This document shows positions 1-6,700 of a stretch of 10,245 nt of DNA, in pieces (positions within the stretch are counted from its first letter, which is position 1; every line of letters starts with the position of its first letter). The stretch lies in contig DAOVJU010000075.1 of NCBI GenBank assembly GCA_030632095.1, forward strand, positions 1-10,245, read 5' to 3'. The translations under genes and the position numbers were made by a program. The notes beneath the pieces are model-generated. The model was not told where the DNA came from and did no database searches. It saw only the letters and a list, made by a program, of their open reading frames with translations. The stretch is from Chlorobiota bacterium. GTDB taxonomy: Bacteria > Bacteroidota > Bacteroidia > Bacteroidales > B39-G9.

Positions 1-315
1 ATACTTTTCTTTTGCAGCTGTGCCACAAAGAAACTCAACACTTATAATTGCTATTCCATCTCTAAGGTTTGTTTCAATCACCTTATTATCTTCCAGTTCA
101 TTATTTCATTCTTCAAGTGGATTTGCAATGAGTTGCTCCATATCTAAAGGGCTTGCTCCAGGATATACTACATAGGTTGTTCCCCCGGGAATTGTCATCT
201 CGGGATTTTCTATACGGGGCATATTTAGAAAAGAGGAAACACCTAAAATTGTTAATAACAGAAATACAAGTATTCTAAACTGGTAATTATAGATTGATAT
301 ACGAGGGAGTTTCAT
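1..315 (-). pseudogene. RND efflux pump permease, N-terminal part, with in-frame stop at codon 70
   Basis: This is the 5' end of an inner-membrane RND (AcrB/MexB/CzcA-type) efflux pump gene, which runs off the left edge of the window. The ATG at 315 opens with MKLPRISIYNYQF. A first transmembrane helix follows (about residues 13-31), then the start of the periplasmic porter domain with FLNMPRIENPE and VVYPGASPLDMEQLIANPLEE. Codon 70 is TGA (106-108). The same frame then continues for 35 codons to base 1 with typical RND sequence: NNELEDNKVIETNLRDG, then IAIISVEF and a KEKY ending. The usual family text here, from memory, is EEAINELEDIKKIET, so the stop replaces an alanine and at least three nearby residues also differ. 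No in-frame ATG lies in the remaining 35 codons. The gene follows its adaptor after an unusually wide 217-bp gap. It is a pseudogene unless the TGA is a sequencing error or is read through. Confidence 0.75.
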
Positions 316-532
316 AGTTTATTATTTATAGTTCAAAGTTCTATGATTTGAAAGTAAGATTCCAATTCGAAGATTTTTTTCTATTTGGAAAAAGTTAAAC
401 GTTCAATGTTAGTATTGAGTTTAGTGTTAAAGTGAAAACGTGAAATAGTTTATCTTGGTAGCCGTTCGAGGCATAAATCTAAAGTGCAATTGAATAATTT
501 ATTTATTAATCCTGTGAATGCTTACCAAATTT

Positions 533-1570
533 TTAATTCTTAATTTTAATAATGCTACTTTTCGTAATGTATTTTCCTCCGTCAATAATAACTTCTGTTC
601 CTGCTTTAATACCATCTGTTACAAAAAGATAATTTTCGTTAAAATGATCAATTGTAACTATTGTTTTTACCGGTTTACCATTTACAAGCTCATACACATA
701 AGCTTTATCTTCAGAGCCTTCAATTAAAGCATTAACAGGGACCATATAATATTGCCGCGTTTCCTTTGATACAATATCTATTTTTGCAATAAAACCTGAT
801 GCGAACTTTTTATCCGGATCAGCAATTTTTATTTCTACTTCATATGTTCCGGTATACGGATCGGCCAATGAGCCAATTTCTGAAACAATCCCCCGGAATG
901 TTTTTCCCGAAAATGCATCAAAACTTACACTTGCAGAATCTCCAATGTTAATTAATACAAGGTCTTTATCAATAACATTTACCCTTACAATCCAATTGTT
1001 TACATATGTTCCAAAAAGAAATACAGGATGCCCGGAACCAACCATTTCATTTTCTTCAGCAATTTTTTTCAATATCTTTCCATTGGTTGGAGCAACAATT
1101 TTTGAATGTGTTAAATTAAAGTTTGCTATTTTAACATTTGATCCGGCATATTTTAATGCAGTTTCCATATCCTGGTATTGCTCAAGTGTAGCAACGCTAT
1201 CGTTATACAGATTTTTTACCCTTTCGAAATCCCTTTTTGCTTTTTCCATGCCCAGTTTTGCCTGTTTAGCACGGGCATTGATTTCTGAAAGTTTGAGAAT
1301 TGCCAATACATCACCATTCTTAACTTGCTGCCCTTCATCAGCAAACATTTTATCAATGATCCCACCGGTTTTAAAACTCAATTTTTGTTCTGATTTTGAT
1401 GAAAGGCTTCCACTTGTATGCACAGTGAATGGAAATTCACCAGTAACTACCTTTTGGGTTTTTACATAAATAGTATGGTCTTGTTTTAATTGTTTATCAT
1501 TATTATTACAAGCAATAAACAATACTGCAATAAATATGATTAAACCAATATTTCGAAATTTCTGTCTCAT
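533..1570 (-). CDS. RND efflux periplasmic adaptor (membrane fusion) lipoprotein
   Basis: A 345-residue HlyD/AcrA-family adaptor that should link an inner-membrane RND pump to an outer-membrane TolC-type channel. The N-terminus is a lipoprotein signal (hydrophobic residues 8-20, lipobox FIAC with Cys21, then an Asn-rich linker), so it is probably lipid-anchored. The order of domains is typical: a first barrel-sandwich (lipoyl-like) half around residues 66-90 (GGIIDKMFADEGQQVKNGD), a helical hairpin at about 92-150, a second lipoyl half at about 165-188 (NGKILKKIAEENEMVG), a beta-barrel at about 190-270, and a membrane-proximal domain to the end. The ATG lies 11 bp after the tolC-like stop, so the two genes are surely co-transcribed. 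The substrate cannot be told from sequence; drug, bile or solvent export is more likely than metal export because no His-rich segments are present. Confidence 0.92.
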   Translation of the reverse strand: MRQKFRNIGLIIFIAVLFIACNNNDKQLKQDHTIYVKTQKVVTGEFPFTVHTSGSLSSKSEQKLSFKTGGIIDKMFADEGQQVKNGDVLAILKLSEINARAKQAKLGMEKAKRDFERVKNLYNDSVATLEQYQDMETALKYAGSNVKIANFNLTHSKIVAPTNGKILKKIAEENEMVGSGHPVFLFGTYVNNWIVRVNVIDKDLVLINIGDSASVSFDAFSGKTFRGIVSEIGSLADPYTGTYEVEIKIADPDKKFASGFIAKIDIVSKETRQYYMVPVNALIEGSEDKAYVYELVNGKPVKTIVTIDHFNENYLFVTDGIKAGTEVIIDGGKYITKSSIIKIKN

Positions 1571-1581
1571 TTGTTTAGTTA

Positions 1582-2976
1582 TTAATTGTTGAACTGATAT
1601 GAAGCTGTAACTTTTTCGAATTCAGCTAGTTTAATATAGTGATCGTACTTAGAAATTATGAGTTTCTGCTGTGCATTGGTCATTGATGTACGGGCATCAA
1701 TAAATTCCAGTAAGTTTGCTTTACCCAATGTGTATTTCTTATTAACCAGGTTGAAGGCTTTTTTCAGGCTTTCAACTTCGTTTTGAGAAGCTATAACAGA
1801 TTTTTCAGATGCTTCCAAATCATAATATGCATTTATAACTTGTAGCCGGATCTGATCTTTCAGAGCATTATGTTGATTTTCAATAATTTGTTTGTCAATA
1901 ATAGCCTGTTGTGTTTTTGACCGGTTTTGAAAACCTTTAAATAAATCCCATTTTAAAATAACAGAAGCCATAAAATAATCCTGATCATCAATGTTCCTAA
2001 AATCATATTTCTCACCTTGCAGTCCATAGTCAACTACAGCGGTTAGCGTGGGTAATTTTGTTGACTGATTAAGCTGAATGTTATGATCGGCAACTTTTGA
2101 ATAACTTGAAGTAGCAAGAAGTTCCTCGCGGTTATTTAATGCAATTTTAGATGCTGATTCTAAATCTAAGTTGTTAATTCTAAGTTCTGCTTCTTTTGAA
2201 ATTATAATCTCTTCATTTAATGGCCTGTTCAACAAGAAATTAAAATATGCTCCAGCCATTTGATGGTTTTTATTGGCTTCAGCTTTTTGCTGATCAAGTT
2301 TACTAACTTCGGCTTTTGAACGCAAAACAACATCAAAAGTTACTTTATCGTTATCGTATAATTTCTGGTTTACCCGATAGTTTTCATTAAGAAGTTTAGT
2401 TGTATTATCAAGTAATTCAGTAAGTTTTACGGTTTTTAAATAACTGAAATAAGCCGACCTGATTTCTGCAACCAAATGTCTGAGATAAGTATCAGCATCG
2501 GCTTTTTCGGCATTTATTAATTCCTTTTTTATTTTATAATTGCTCCAAATTTGTGTATTGATAATTGGCTGAACAACCCGCACTTTAGTTTCATGCTCTG
2601 TTGGCCTGAGAAGATTAATTTGTTCATTGCTGATTGAAGTATCAGGAAATATCATTATCGCTGGATTTTGTTGACTTAATTCATTTGTAATTCCGTTTAA
2701 GTAAGTATAAACCGGGTTCATTAAATCGCCAACAGGAAATTCAATTACCCTTCCACCTTCAGCTACAGAATATCTCGCGTTCAGGCTTACATCAGGAAAA
2801 AATAATCCTTTTGCTTCTCTAAGCGCCTGAAGGCTTCTTTCATAAGAACAATATTTCTGTTTTAAAGCAAGATTGTTTTCCAATCCGGTTTTGACATAAC
2901 TGTCAGGAATTGCCAACTGAGCTGAACCATTCGAATAGGATAAAAGAATGAACAATACCAGAACTAAGTTTTTCAT
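1582..2976 (-). CDS. TolC-family outer-membrane efflux protein
   Basis: A 464-residue outer-membrane factor that forms the exit duct of a tripartite efflux pump. It begins with a Sec signal peptide (MKNLVLVLFILLSYSNGSAQ, cleavage expected near residues 19-20). Two repeated OEP-type halves follow, rich in long amphipathic helices. The first half includes the stretch from about 130 to 250 (ELINAEKADADTYLRHLVAE, then TKLLNENYRVNQKLYDNDK). The second half runs from about 340 to 460, with KKAFNLVNKKYTLGKANLLE and FIDARTSMTNAQQKL, the usual closing signature of the family. The length is normal. It sits 60 bp after tetR and 11 bp before the adaptor gene. No separate promoter is evident in the 60-bp gap, so transcription probably comes from in front of tetR. 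Confidence 0.93.
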   Translation of the reverse strand: MKNLVLVLFILLSYSNGSAQLAIPDSYVKTGLENNLALKQKYCSYERSLQALREAKGLFFPDVSLNARYSVAEGGRVIEFPVGDLMNPVYTYLNGITNELSQQNPAIMIFPDTSISNEQINLLRPTEHETKVRVVQPIINTQIWSNYKIKKELINAEKADADTYLRHLVAEIRSAYFSYLKTVKLTELLDNTTKLLNENYRVNQKLYDNDKVTFDVVLRSKAEVSKLDQQKAEANKNHQMAGAYFNFLLNRPLNEEIIISKEAELRINNLDLESASKIALNNREELLATSSYSKVADHNIQLNQSTKLPTLTAVVDYGLQGEKYDFRNIDDQDYFMASVILKWDLFKGFQNRSKTQQAIIDKQIIENQHNALKDQIRLQVINAYYDLEASEKSVIASQNEVESLKKAFNLVNKKYTLGKANLLEFIDARTSMTNAQQKLIISKYDHYIKLAEFEKVTASYQFNN

Positions 2977-3036
2977 AAGTTAATATTTTGCTAATAATAT
3001 ATTTTTGTCATTTATCTTTTCTTTTGCATGTAAGTT

Positions 3037-3690
3037 TTATAATTCAAGGTTTAATGAAACTGGTTCAGGATTAGCGTTTATTCCATCTACAATTATCCGG
3101 AAATGACCTAAAATCATATCTTCTTCTTTGATATCGTAAGATTCAATATGCAATTTTTTAGCTGACATCATACGCAAAACCCCTGTTGTTTGTGTCCAAA
3201 GCAAATGTGCCATTAATGGTGCAGGCAAATCTGTAGTTACTGATCCGTCTTTCTGGCCTTTTTCAATAATTTCAATAAAGAATGGCATAACATCGTCAAG
3301 ATGTGGATTTTCGTCGCTTGATTCACCGAAATCATAGTCCATAGCATCGAAGTGTGTCATAACATGGAAATAATCAGCATGTTCCTTCGCAAAACGAATA
3401 TATGCTTTACCAATTTCGAACAAGTTTTCAAAAGAAGTTTTTTCCGGAGATACCGATTTAAGAAAATACTCATTTAAAACCGAAAGCCCTTTTATACAAA
3501 TTGCATAATACAGATCTTCTTTGTTGTTGAAATACAAATAAAGTGTCCCTTTACTTAGTTCGGCGGTGTCGGCTACATCATCCATAGTAGCGCCCTTTAT
3601 ACCTTTTTCGAAGAATACTTTTTCAGCGGCTTTAATAATTTCATTGCGCCGCTGTTCTTTTTCGCGTTCTTTTCGTTCGGCTATACCCAT
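3037..3690 (-). CDS. TetR/AcrR-family transcriptional regulator of the efflux operon
   Basis: A 217-residue TetR-type repressor. The DNA-binding helix-turn-helix domain covers about residues 15-60, with the typical core IIKAAEKVFFEKGIKGATMD and the recognition region ELSKGTLYLYFNNKEDL. The rest is the alpha-helical ligand-binding and dimerisation domain, including the common FHVMTHFDAMDYD region in the middle. It is the first gene of a run tetR-tolC-adaptor-pump on one strand, with a well-placed promoter ahead of it. It most likely represses its own operon and is released by a pump substrate; the ligand is unknown. The ATG at 3690 is the only sensible start and is followed by a very charged stretch (ERKEREKEQRR), which is common in Bacteroidota TetR proteins. 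Confidence 0.93.
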   Translation of the reverse strand: MGIAERKEREKEQRRNEIIKAAEKVFFEKGIKGATMDDVADTAELSKGTLYLYFNNKEDLYYAICIKGLSVLNEYFLKSVSPEKTSFENLFEIGKAYIRFAKEHADYFHVMTHFDAMDYDFGESSDENPHLDDVMPFFIEIIEKGQKDGSVTTDLPAPLMAHLLWTQTTGVLRMMSAKKLHIESYDIKEEDMILGHFRIIVDGINANPEPVSLNLEL

Positions 3691-3718
3691 ATAAATATTT
3701 TTAACTTTTGTTTATATT

Positions 3719-3733
3719 ATGACTGCTATTCAT
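3719..3733. promoter_or_regulatory. Possible TetR operator (imperfect 15-bp palindrome)
   Basis: The 15-bp sequence ATGACTGCTATTCAT is an imperfect palindrome in which five of seven arm positions pair. It lies just downstream of the predicted tetR start point. This is where a TetR-family repressor could block its own transcription. Only one copy is seen, so the call rests on position and symmetry alone. Confidence 0.3.
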
Positions 3734-3741
3734 TTTTTACA

Positions 3742-3774
3742 CAAAGATATATTAAAAATATTTTAAAATGCAAA
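3742..3774 (-). promoter_or_regulatory. Bacteroidota-type promoter of tetR and the efflux operon
   Basis: On the minus strand TATCTTTG (3742-3749) matches the Bacteroidota -7 consensus TAnnTTTG exactly. TTTG (3771-3774) lies 21 bp upstream as a -33 box. This predicts a transcript start near 3735-3738 and a leader of about 45 nt before the tetR ATG at 3690. The -33 box falls inside the outermost degenerate repeat unit of the neighbouring 43-bp repeat block. Confidence 0.6.
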
Positions 3775-3870
3775 TTTTGAGATTAAAATAATAGCCACAG
3801 ATTAACAGATCATTACAATTAGGTTAAAATAAGTGAGCTACAGATTCACAAATTTTGAGGTTAAAACTTA
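3771..3870 (+). repeat. Degenerate tandem 43-bp intergenic repeat, locus 1
   Basis: Two to three imperfect copies of an AT-rich unit lie back to back in the tetR/MFS gap. The landmark AGCCACAG at 3793 recurs as AGCTACAG at 3836, exactly 43 bp later. Around them CAAATTTTGAG is seen at 3771 and again at 3849. Each unit has the pattern ATTACAATTA, an A-rich stretch, AGCCACAGATT, CACA. The same unit with the same 43-bp spacing occurs at 6624-6700, and the two loci match at roughly 85 percent by eye over about 50 bp. No coding frame runs through it. The rest of the 3691-4008 gap holds the tetR promoter, this repeat and a possible leader of the MFS gene. Confidence 0.65.
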
Positions 3871-3918
3871 ATATTTATTCTTTTTTAGTGAAATTTGTAA
3901 TACACAATATCCTTATTG

Positions 3919-3986
3919 ATACTAACACCAGCATGGAGGAAAAATATCACTCTCTGTGAATCTACGGCTATCAATATTGTTAGTAT
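3919..3986 (+). promoter_or_regulatory. Possible structured leader with 8-codon ORF ahead of the MFS gene
   Basis: A perfect 9-bp inverted repeat (ATACTAACA at 3919-3927, TGTTAGTAT at 3978-3986) encloses 50 bp and ends 22 bp before the MFS start codon. Inside the loop is a complete short reading frame, ATG at 3933 to TGA at 3957-3959, coding MEEKYHSL. Short leader peptides within hairpins control some resistance and transporter genes by attenuation, so this is possible here, but no promoter or second competing hairpin was recognised. It could be chance in AT-rich DNA. Confidence 0.22.
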
Positions 3987-4008
3987 ATTAGGAAATTCAA
4001 GAAAACAA

Positions 4009-5253
4009 ATGGATTCCCTGCATCAAAATATAAAGAAGGATTTCCAGATCAAAAAATTTGGTTATTACGGATTGTTAAAAAACCTGCAATTCTTTGAGCC
4101 TTATTTATATGTTTACTTATTAAGCCTTGATTTTAACCTTTTTCAAATAGGATTATTAATTTCAATAAGAGAAGTTATCACTTATGTATTTGAAATTCCT
4201 TCGGGAATATTTGCGGATCATTATGGTAAAAAAACAGAGTTGGTAATCTGTTTTATTTTCTATATAATTTCTTTTATCCTGTTCTTTTCAGGAAGTAGTT
4301 TTTTGATTTTAATTCTTGCAATGATTTTTTATGGATTTGGAGATGCTTTCCGTTCAGGAACCCATAAAGCTATGATTTATTCTTATTTGGAACAAAATGA
4401 CTGGTTTTCTGAAAAAACATTTGTTTATGGAAGAACACGCTCCTATTCGATGATAGGATCTGCAATTTCAGCTTTTGCATCAATAATTCTTGTGATTTAT
4501 TTTAAGGATTTAAGCTGGGTATTTCTTTTAACCACGATACCATATATTGCTAATTTCTTTCTTATTCTTTCATATCCGAATAATTTAAATGAAAAAACAG
4601 AATCATCAGTCAGTTTATCCAGGTTCTTCAAGATCAGTTATCAACAACTAAAAAGTATAGTAAAAACACCAAAACTTTTAAGTGTCCTTACAAGTTCATC
4701 TTTATTTGACGGGATTTTTAAAACAATAAAGGACTATATTCAACCTATTATAATATTAGTAATAACCAGCTTAGGTATTGTATTTTTAAAATTTGATGAA
4801 GATTTAAATAAAAAAATTATTCTCGGTTTTATATATGGATTGTTTTACATTTTCAGTTCTTTTGCTTCAAGAAATGTATACCGGTTGAATAAACTGGCAA
4901 ATTCGAAAGTTTTGATGAATTTGTTTTTTGACCTTATGGGTTTGATCCTTTTGCTGGTTTTTATAAGCCTGAAATTTGAGCTTTTATTCCTTATTATAAT
5001 ATTATACCTGATCCTTTATCTTGTTAAGAATTCCAGAAGGCCTTTACTGGTTGATGTTGCCGGAGATATTATGAACAAAAAAGAAAGGGCAACGGTTTTA
5101 TCCATTGACAGCCAGTTAAAATCATTATTTGTGATTATTCTTGCTCCTGGTTTTGGTTATATGGCTACTGTATATTCTATTGAAACTGCATTTTTAATTG
5201 TTGCAATTGGGGTTTTTGTTGTGAATTTGTTTTTGAGGAGAAGGATAAAGTGA
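4009..5253 (+). CDS. Major facilitator superfamily (MFS) transporter
   Basis: A 414-residue polytopic inner-membrane protein with about 12 hydrophobic segments, presumably a proton-linked exporter or symporter. The MFS signature motif A lies in the loop between helices 2 and 3 (GIFADHYGKK, residues 66-75). It is preceded by REVITYVFEIPS, a pattern shared by a group of poorly characterised bacterial MFS proteins. GFGDAFRSGTHKAM, after helix 4, is also typical of that group. I prefer the ATG at 4009 over an upstream TTG at 3916: the extra 31 residues (PAWRKN, CESTAIN) look non-coding and overlap an inverted repeat, and the A-rich run before 4009 suits Bacteroidota initiation. The gene stands alone, divergent from tetR. 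The substrate is unknown; the link to the efflux operon is positional only. Confidence 0.88.
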   Translation: MDSLHQNIKKDFQIKKFGYYGLLKNLQFFEPYLYVYLLSLDFNLFQIGLLISIREVITYVFEIPSGIFADHYGKKTELVICFIFYIISFILFFSGSSFLILILAMIFYGFGDAFRSGTHKAMIYSYLEQNDWFSEKTFVYGRTRSYSMIGSAISAFASIILVIYFKDLSWVFLLTTIPYIANFFLILSYPNNLNEKTESSVSLSRFFKISYQQLKSIVKTPKLLSVLTSSSLFDGIFKTIKDYIQPIIILVITSLGIVFLKFDEDLNKKIILGFIYGLFYIFSSFASRNVYRLNKLANSKVLMNLFFDLMGLILLLVFISLKFELLFLIIILYLILYLVKNSRRPLLVDVAGDIMNKKERATVLSIDSQLKSLFVIILAPGFGYMATVYSIETAFLIVAIGVFVVNLFLRRRIK

Positions 5254-5322
5254 AATTAAAACCACTTGTTGGTAATAAGGCGGAAGAATCATAAATGCAT
5301 TACAAATACATAAATATTAAAA

Positions 5323-5343
5323 CTTCGGATTGCAAATCCGAAG
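5323..5343. repeat. Perfect palindromic hairpin, REP-like or bidirectional terminator
   Basis: CTTCGGATT (5323-5331) and AATCCGAAG (5335-5343) form a perfect 9-bp stem with a 3-nt loop (GCA). It lies 70 bp after the MFS stop codon. On the minus strand the stem is followed by TTTTAATATTT, which resembles a terminator tail, while on the plus strand there is no T run. The stem is GC-rich against very AT-rich surroundings. It resembles REP-type palindromes found between genes in Bacteroidota, an impression from memory. It may also end MFS transcription. Confidence 0.5.
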
Positions 5344-5398
5344 CAGCATCAAAAATAAGAATTGTTATGTGGAAGCAAGTAAATCCCTCCTGCATTTA

Positions 5399-5428
5399 TT
5401 TCGAAACAGATAAAAAGCATTACCTTTG
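5399..5428 (+). promoter_or_regulatory. Promoter of the HEPN/MNT remnant locus
   Basis: TACCTTTG (5421-5428) is an exact Bacteroidota -7 box. A near -33 box TTTC lies at 5399-5402 with an 18-bp spacer. The -7 box ends only five bases before the first ATG (5434), so the transcript would start close to that codon and may be nearly leaderless. It would drive the truncated HEPN frame and the nucleotidyltransferase behind it. Confidence 0.5.
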
Positions 5429-5433
5429 ATATT

Positions 5434-5559
5434 ATGATGACAAAGCAGGATTATATTAATTTCTGGATTGAGCAGGCTAATGATGATTGGACTGCTGTAG
5501 ACACCTTATTTAAAGGAAAAAATCAATTAAGACTATGGTTACTAGAGAAACTGCAATAG
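5434..5559 (+). pseudogene. Truncated HEPN-domain toxin (HepT-like) fragment
   Basis: A 41-codon frame starts MMTKQDYINFWIEQANDDW and continues TAVDTLFKGKN. This is the usual opening of a small HEPN-domain protein, in which a first helix ending in a DDW or EDL-like motif is followed by a second. A full HepT-type toxin has about 110-140 residues. Here, after residue about 30, the sequence no longer matches the family: it runs into the start of the next gene and stops at TAG 5557-5559, overlapping that gene by 25 bp. The second half of the domain is absent, including the RX4-6H active-site region. The simplest reading is a deletion between about 5525 and 5535 that removed roughly 80-100 codons and joined the remnant to the nucleotidyltransferase start. 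The fragment is unlikely to be an active RNase. Confidence 0.65.
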
Positions 5560-5852
5560 AAACAGCTAAATCCTTTGTAAATGATTATCAATTAAATGGA
5601 TTGACTTTTCATAAGGTATTATTATTTGGTTCTGCTGTTAAAGGCTTGACACATAAATGGTCAGATATAGATTTATTACTTATCTCTAATCAATTTGGGG
5701 ATAATATCTTTGATAACTTAAAACTATATTCTAAAATAAACATAAAATATCCAATTATAGAGACACATCCTTATCCAACAAAATACTATAATGATGGGGA
5801 TGACTTTATTAAGGAGATTAGCAAAGAGAGTATTGAAATATTTTCAACCTGA
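5535..5852 (+). CDS. MntA-like minimal nucleotidyltransferase (antitoxin of a HEPN/MNT pair)
   Basis: A 105-residue protein of the DNA polymerase beta-like minimal nucleotidyltransferase family. The catalytic pattern GSx10DxD is complete: G32-S33 in LLFGSAVKG, then D44 and D46 in WSDIDLLLIS. E76 in IIETHPYP is a possible third metal ligand. In characterised HEPN/MNT toxin-antitoxin pairs, the MNT partner neutralises the HEPN RNase by adding AMP residues to a tyrosine. The partner here is only a fragment overlapping the start, so this antitoxin is orphaned unless it acts on a HEPN protein encoded elsewhere. The ATG at 5535 is supported by the family-like start MVTRETAIETAKSFV. The stop lies one base from the stop of convergent recO, leaving no room for a terminator. 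Confidence 0.85.
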   Translation: MVTRETAIETAKSFVNDYQLNGLTFHKVLLFGSAVKGLTHKWSDIDLLLISNQFGDNIFDNLKLYSKINIKYPIIETHPYPTKYYNDGDDFIKEISKESIEIFST

Positions 5853-5853
5853 G

Positions 5854-6582
5854 TTATTCCTCAAAAACAGCTTTTAATACATCAAGTGATTTTATTGACT
5901 TTACAGCTATTATATGATGTTGAAAATAATTTATTATTGTTTCTAAAACCTGCATTCTTTCTTTAGCTGTTATTTTAAATTGGCCTAGTTCTTTAAAATT
6001 TGTATTGCTCAATAAATATATCAACCGGCTTGTCCTTTCATCCAATCGTTCGTTATTGCCAGATGGCCGGTTAAAATATATTCCTTCTTTCAGGTCAAAA
6101 TATTTATTATTTTCATTATAATTTTTTGAAGGGAAAAAACCTAAATATTTTGTTAGCTGCATTAAAAAAAGCAGGTGAAAATCAGCTTCACCGTTTTCAA
6201 GAGTATCAAAATACTGAATACTGCTAAAAATAAATTCAAAAAGATCAGCATTTGCCTCTTCTTCTTTTAGGCATCTGTATAATATTTCTGCCAGAAAGAG
6301 AAGTTCTGTTTGTTTAATTATTGAATATGGTATTGTATGAAAATTATACGCAGGACGAAATTCACTAATTCTCTGGATGTTACTTTTTTGTTTATAATAC
6401 ACTTCAAGCTCAAGTAAATAAAGTGGCTGAAGGTAATTTATTTTTCCTTTAGCCCTTTTATTTCTTATACCACTGAAAATATAGGATTGCCGTCCAAATT
6501 TTTCGGTATATACATGAGCTATGATACTAGAATTTGAGTATTTAAAATGGTGTAATACGATTCCTCTAGTTTTGTGAAGCAT
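5854..6582 (-). CDS. recO: DNA repair protein RecO
   Basis: A 242-residue RecO, which loads RecA onto SSB-coated single-stranded DNA with RecR during gap repair. The N-terminal OB-fold domain covers about residues 1-80 and opens with the typical Bacteroidota text MLHKTRGIVLHHFKYSNSS. FGRQSYIFSGIRNKRAKGK and LQPLYLLELEVYYK follow. The remaining residues are the helical C-terminal domain. No CxxC zinc-binding cluster is visible, as is usual in this phylum. The gene is convergent with the nucleotidyltransferase, with a single base between the stops. It lies 242 bp downstream of the porZ-like gene on the same strand, with repeats between, so it may have its own promoter. I could not pick one out. 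Confidence 0.92.
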   Translation of the reverse strand: MLHKTRGIVLHHFKYSNSSIIAHVYTEKFGRQSYIFSGIRNKRAKGKINYLQPLYLLELEVYYKQKSNIQRISEFRPAYNFHTIPYSIIKQTELLFLAEILYRCLKEEEANADLFEFIFSSIQYFDTLENGEADFHLLFLMQLTKYLGFFPSKNYNENNKYFDLKEGIYFNRPSGNNERLDERTSRLIYLLSNTNFKELGQFKITAKERMQVLETIINYFQHHIIAVKSIKSLDVLKAVFEE

Positions 6583-6623
6583 GACAATTAGTATTTAATA
6601 CTGAGAATTTAAATTTATAGATA

Positions 6624-6700
6624 ATTACAGTTATGTGAAAATAAACAAGCCACAGATTCACAGATTATTACAATTATATGAAAATAAATAAGCCACAGAC
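6624..6700 (+). repeat. Degenerate tandem 43-bp intergenic repeat, locus 2
   Basis: Two consecutive copies of the unit also seen at 3771-3870. ATTACAGTTATGTGAAAATA at 6624 is repeated as ATTACAATTATATGAAAATA at 6667. AGCCACAG at 6648 is repeated at 6691, so both landmarks are 43 bp apart. Over the first 35 positions the two units differ at about three. The second unit breaks off at 6700 and merges into the hairpin that starts at 6695. It lies in the gap between the porZ-like gene and recO and does not encode anything recognisable. Confidence 0.7.

Noticed and set aside
316..532. A missing small gene between the adaptor and the RND pump
   Set aside because: No frame of useful length or protein-like text on either strand; only short AT-rich micro-repeats are seen.
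518..727. Plus-strand open frame of 69 codons
   Set aside because: Mostly lies opposite the adaptor gene and has a composition typical of an antisense reading (Phe, Asn and Cys rich) with no recognisable motif.
945..1469. Plus-strand open frame of 174 codons
   Set aside because: Fully antisense to the adaptor lipoprotein, whose domains are clear; the plus-strand product has no family features.
3771..3870. CRISPR array
   Set aside because: The 43-bp units are directly tandem and degenerate with no spacers, and no cas gene is present.
3916..4008. N-terminal extension of the MFS gene from a TTG start
   Set aside because: The extra 31 residues do not look like an MFS N-terminus and overlap an inverted repeat; the ATG at 4009 is better placed.
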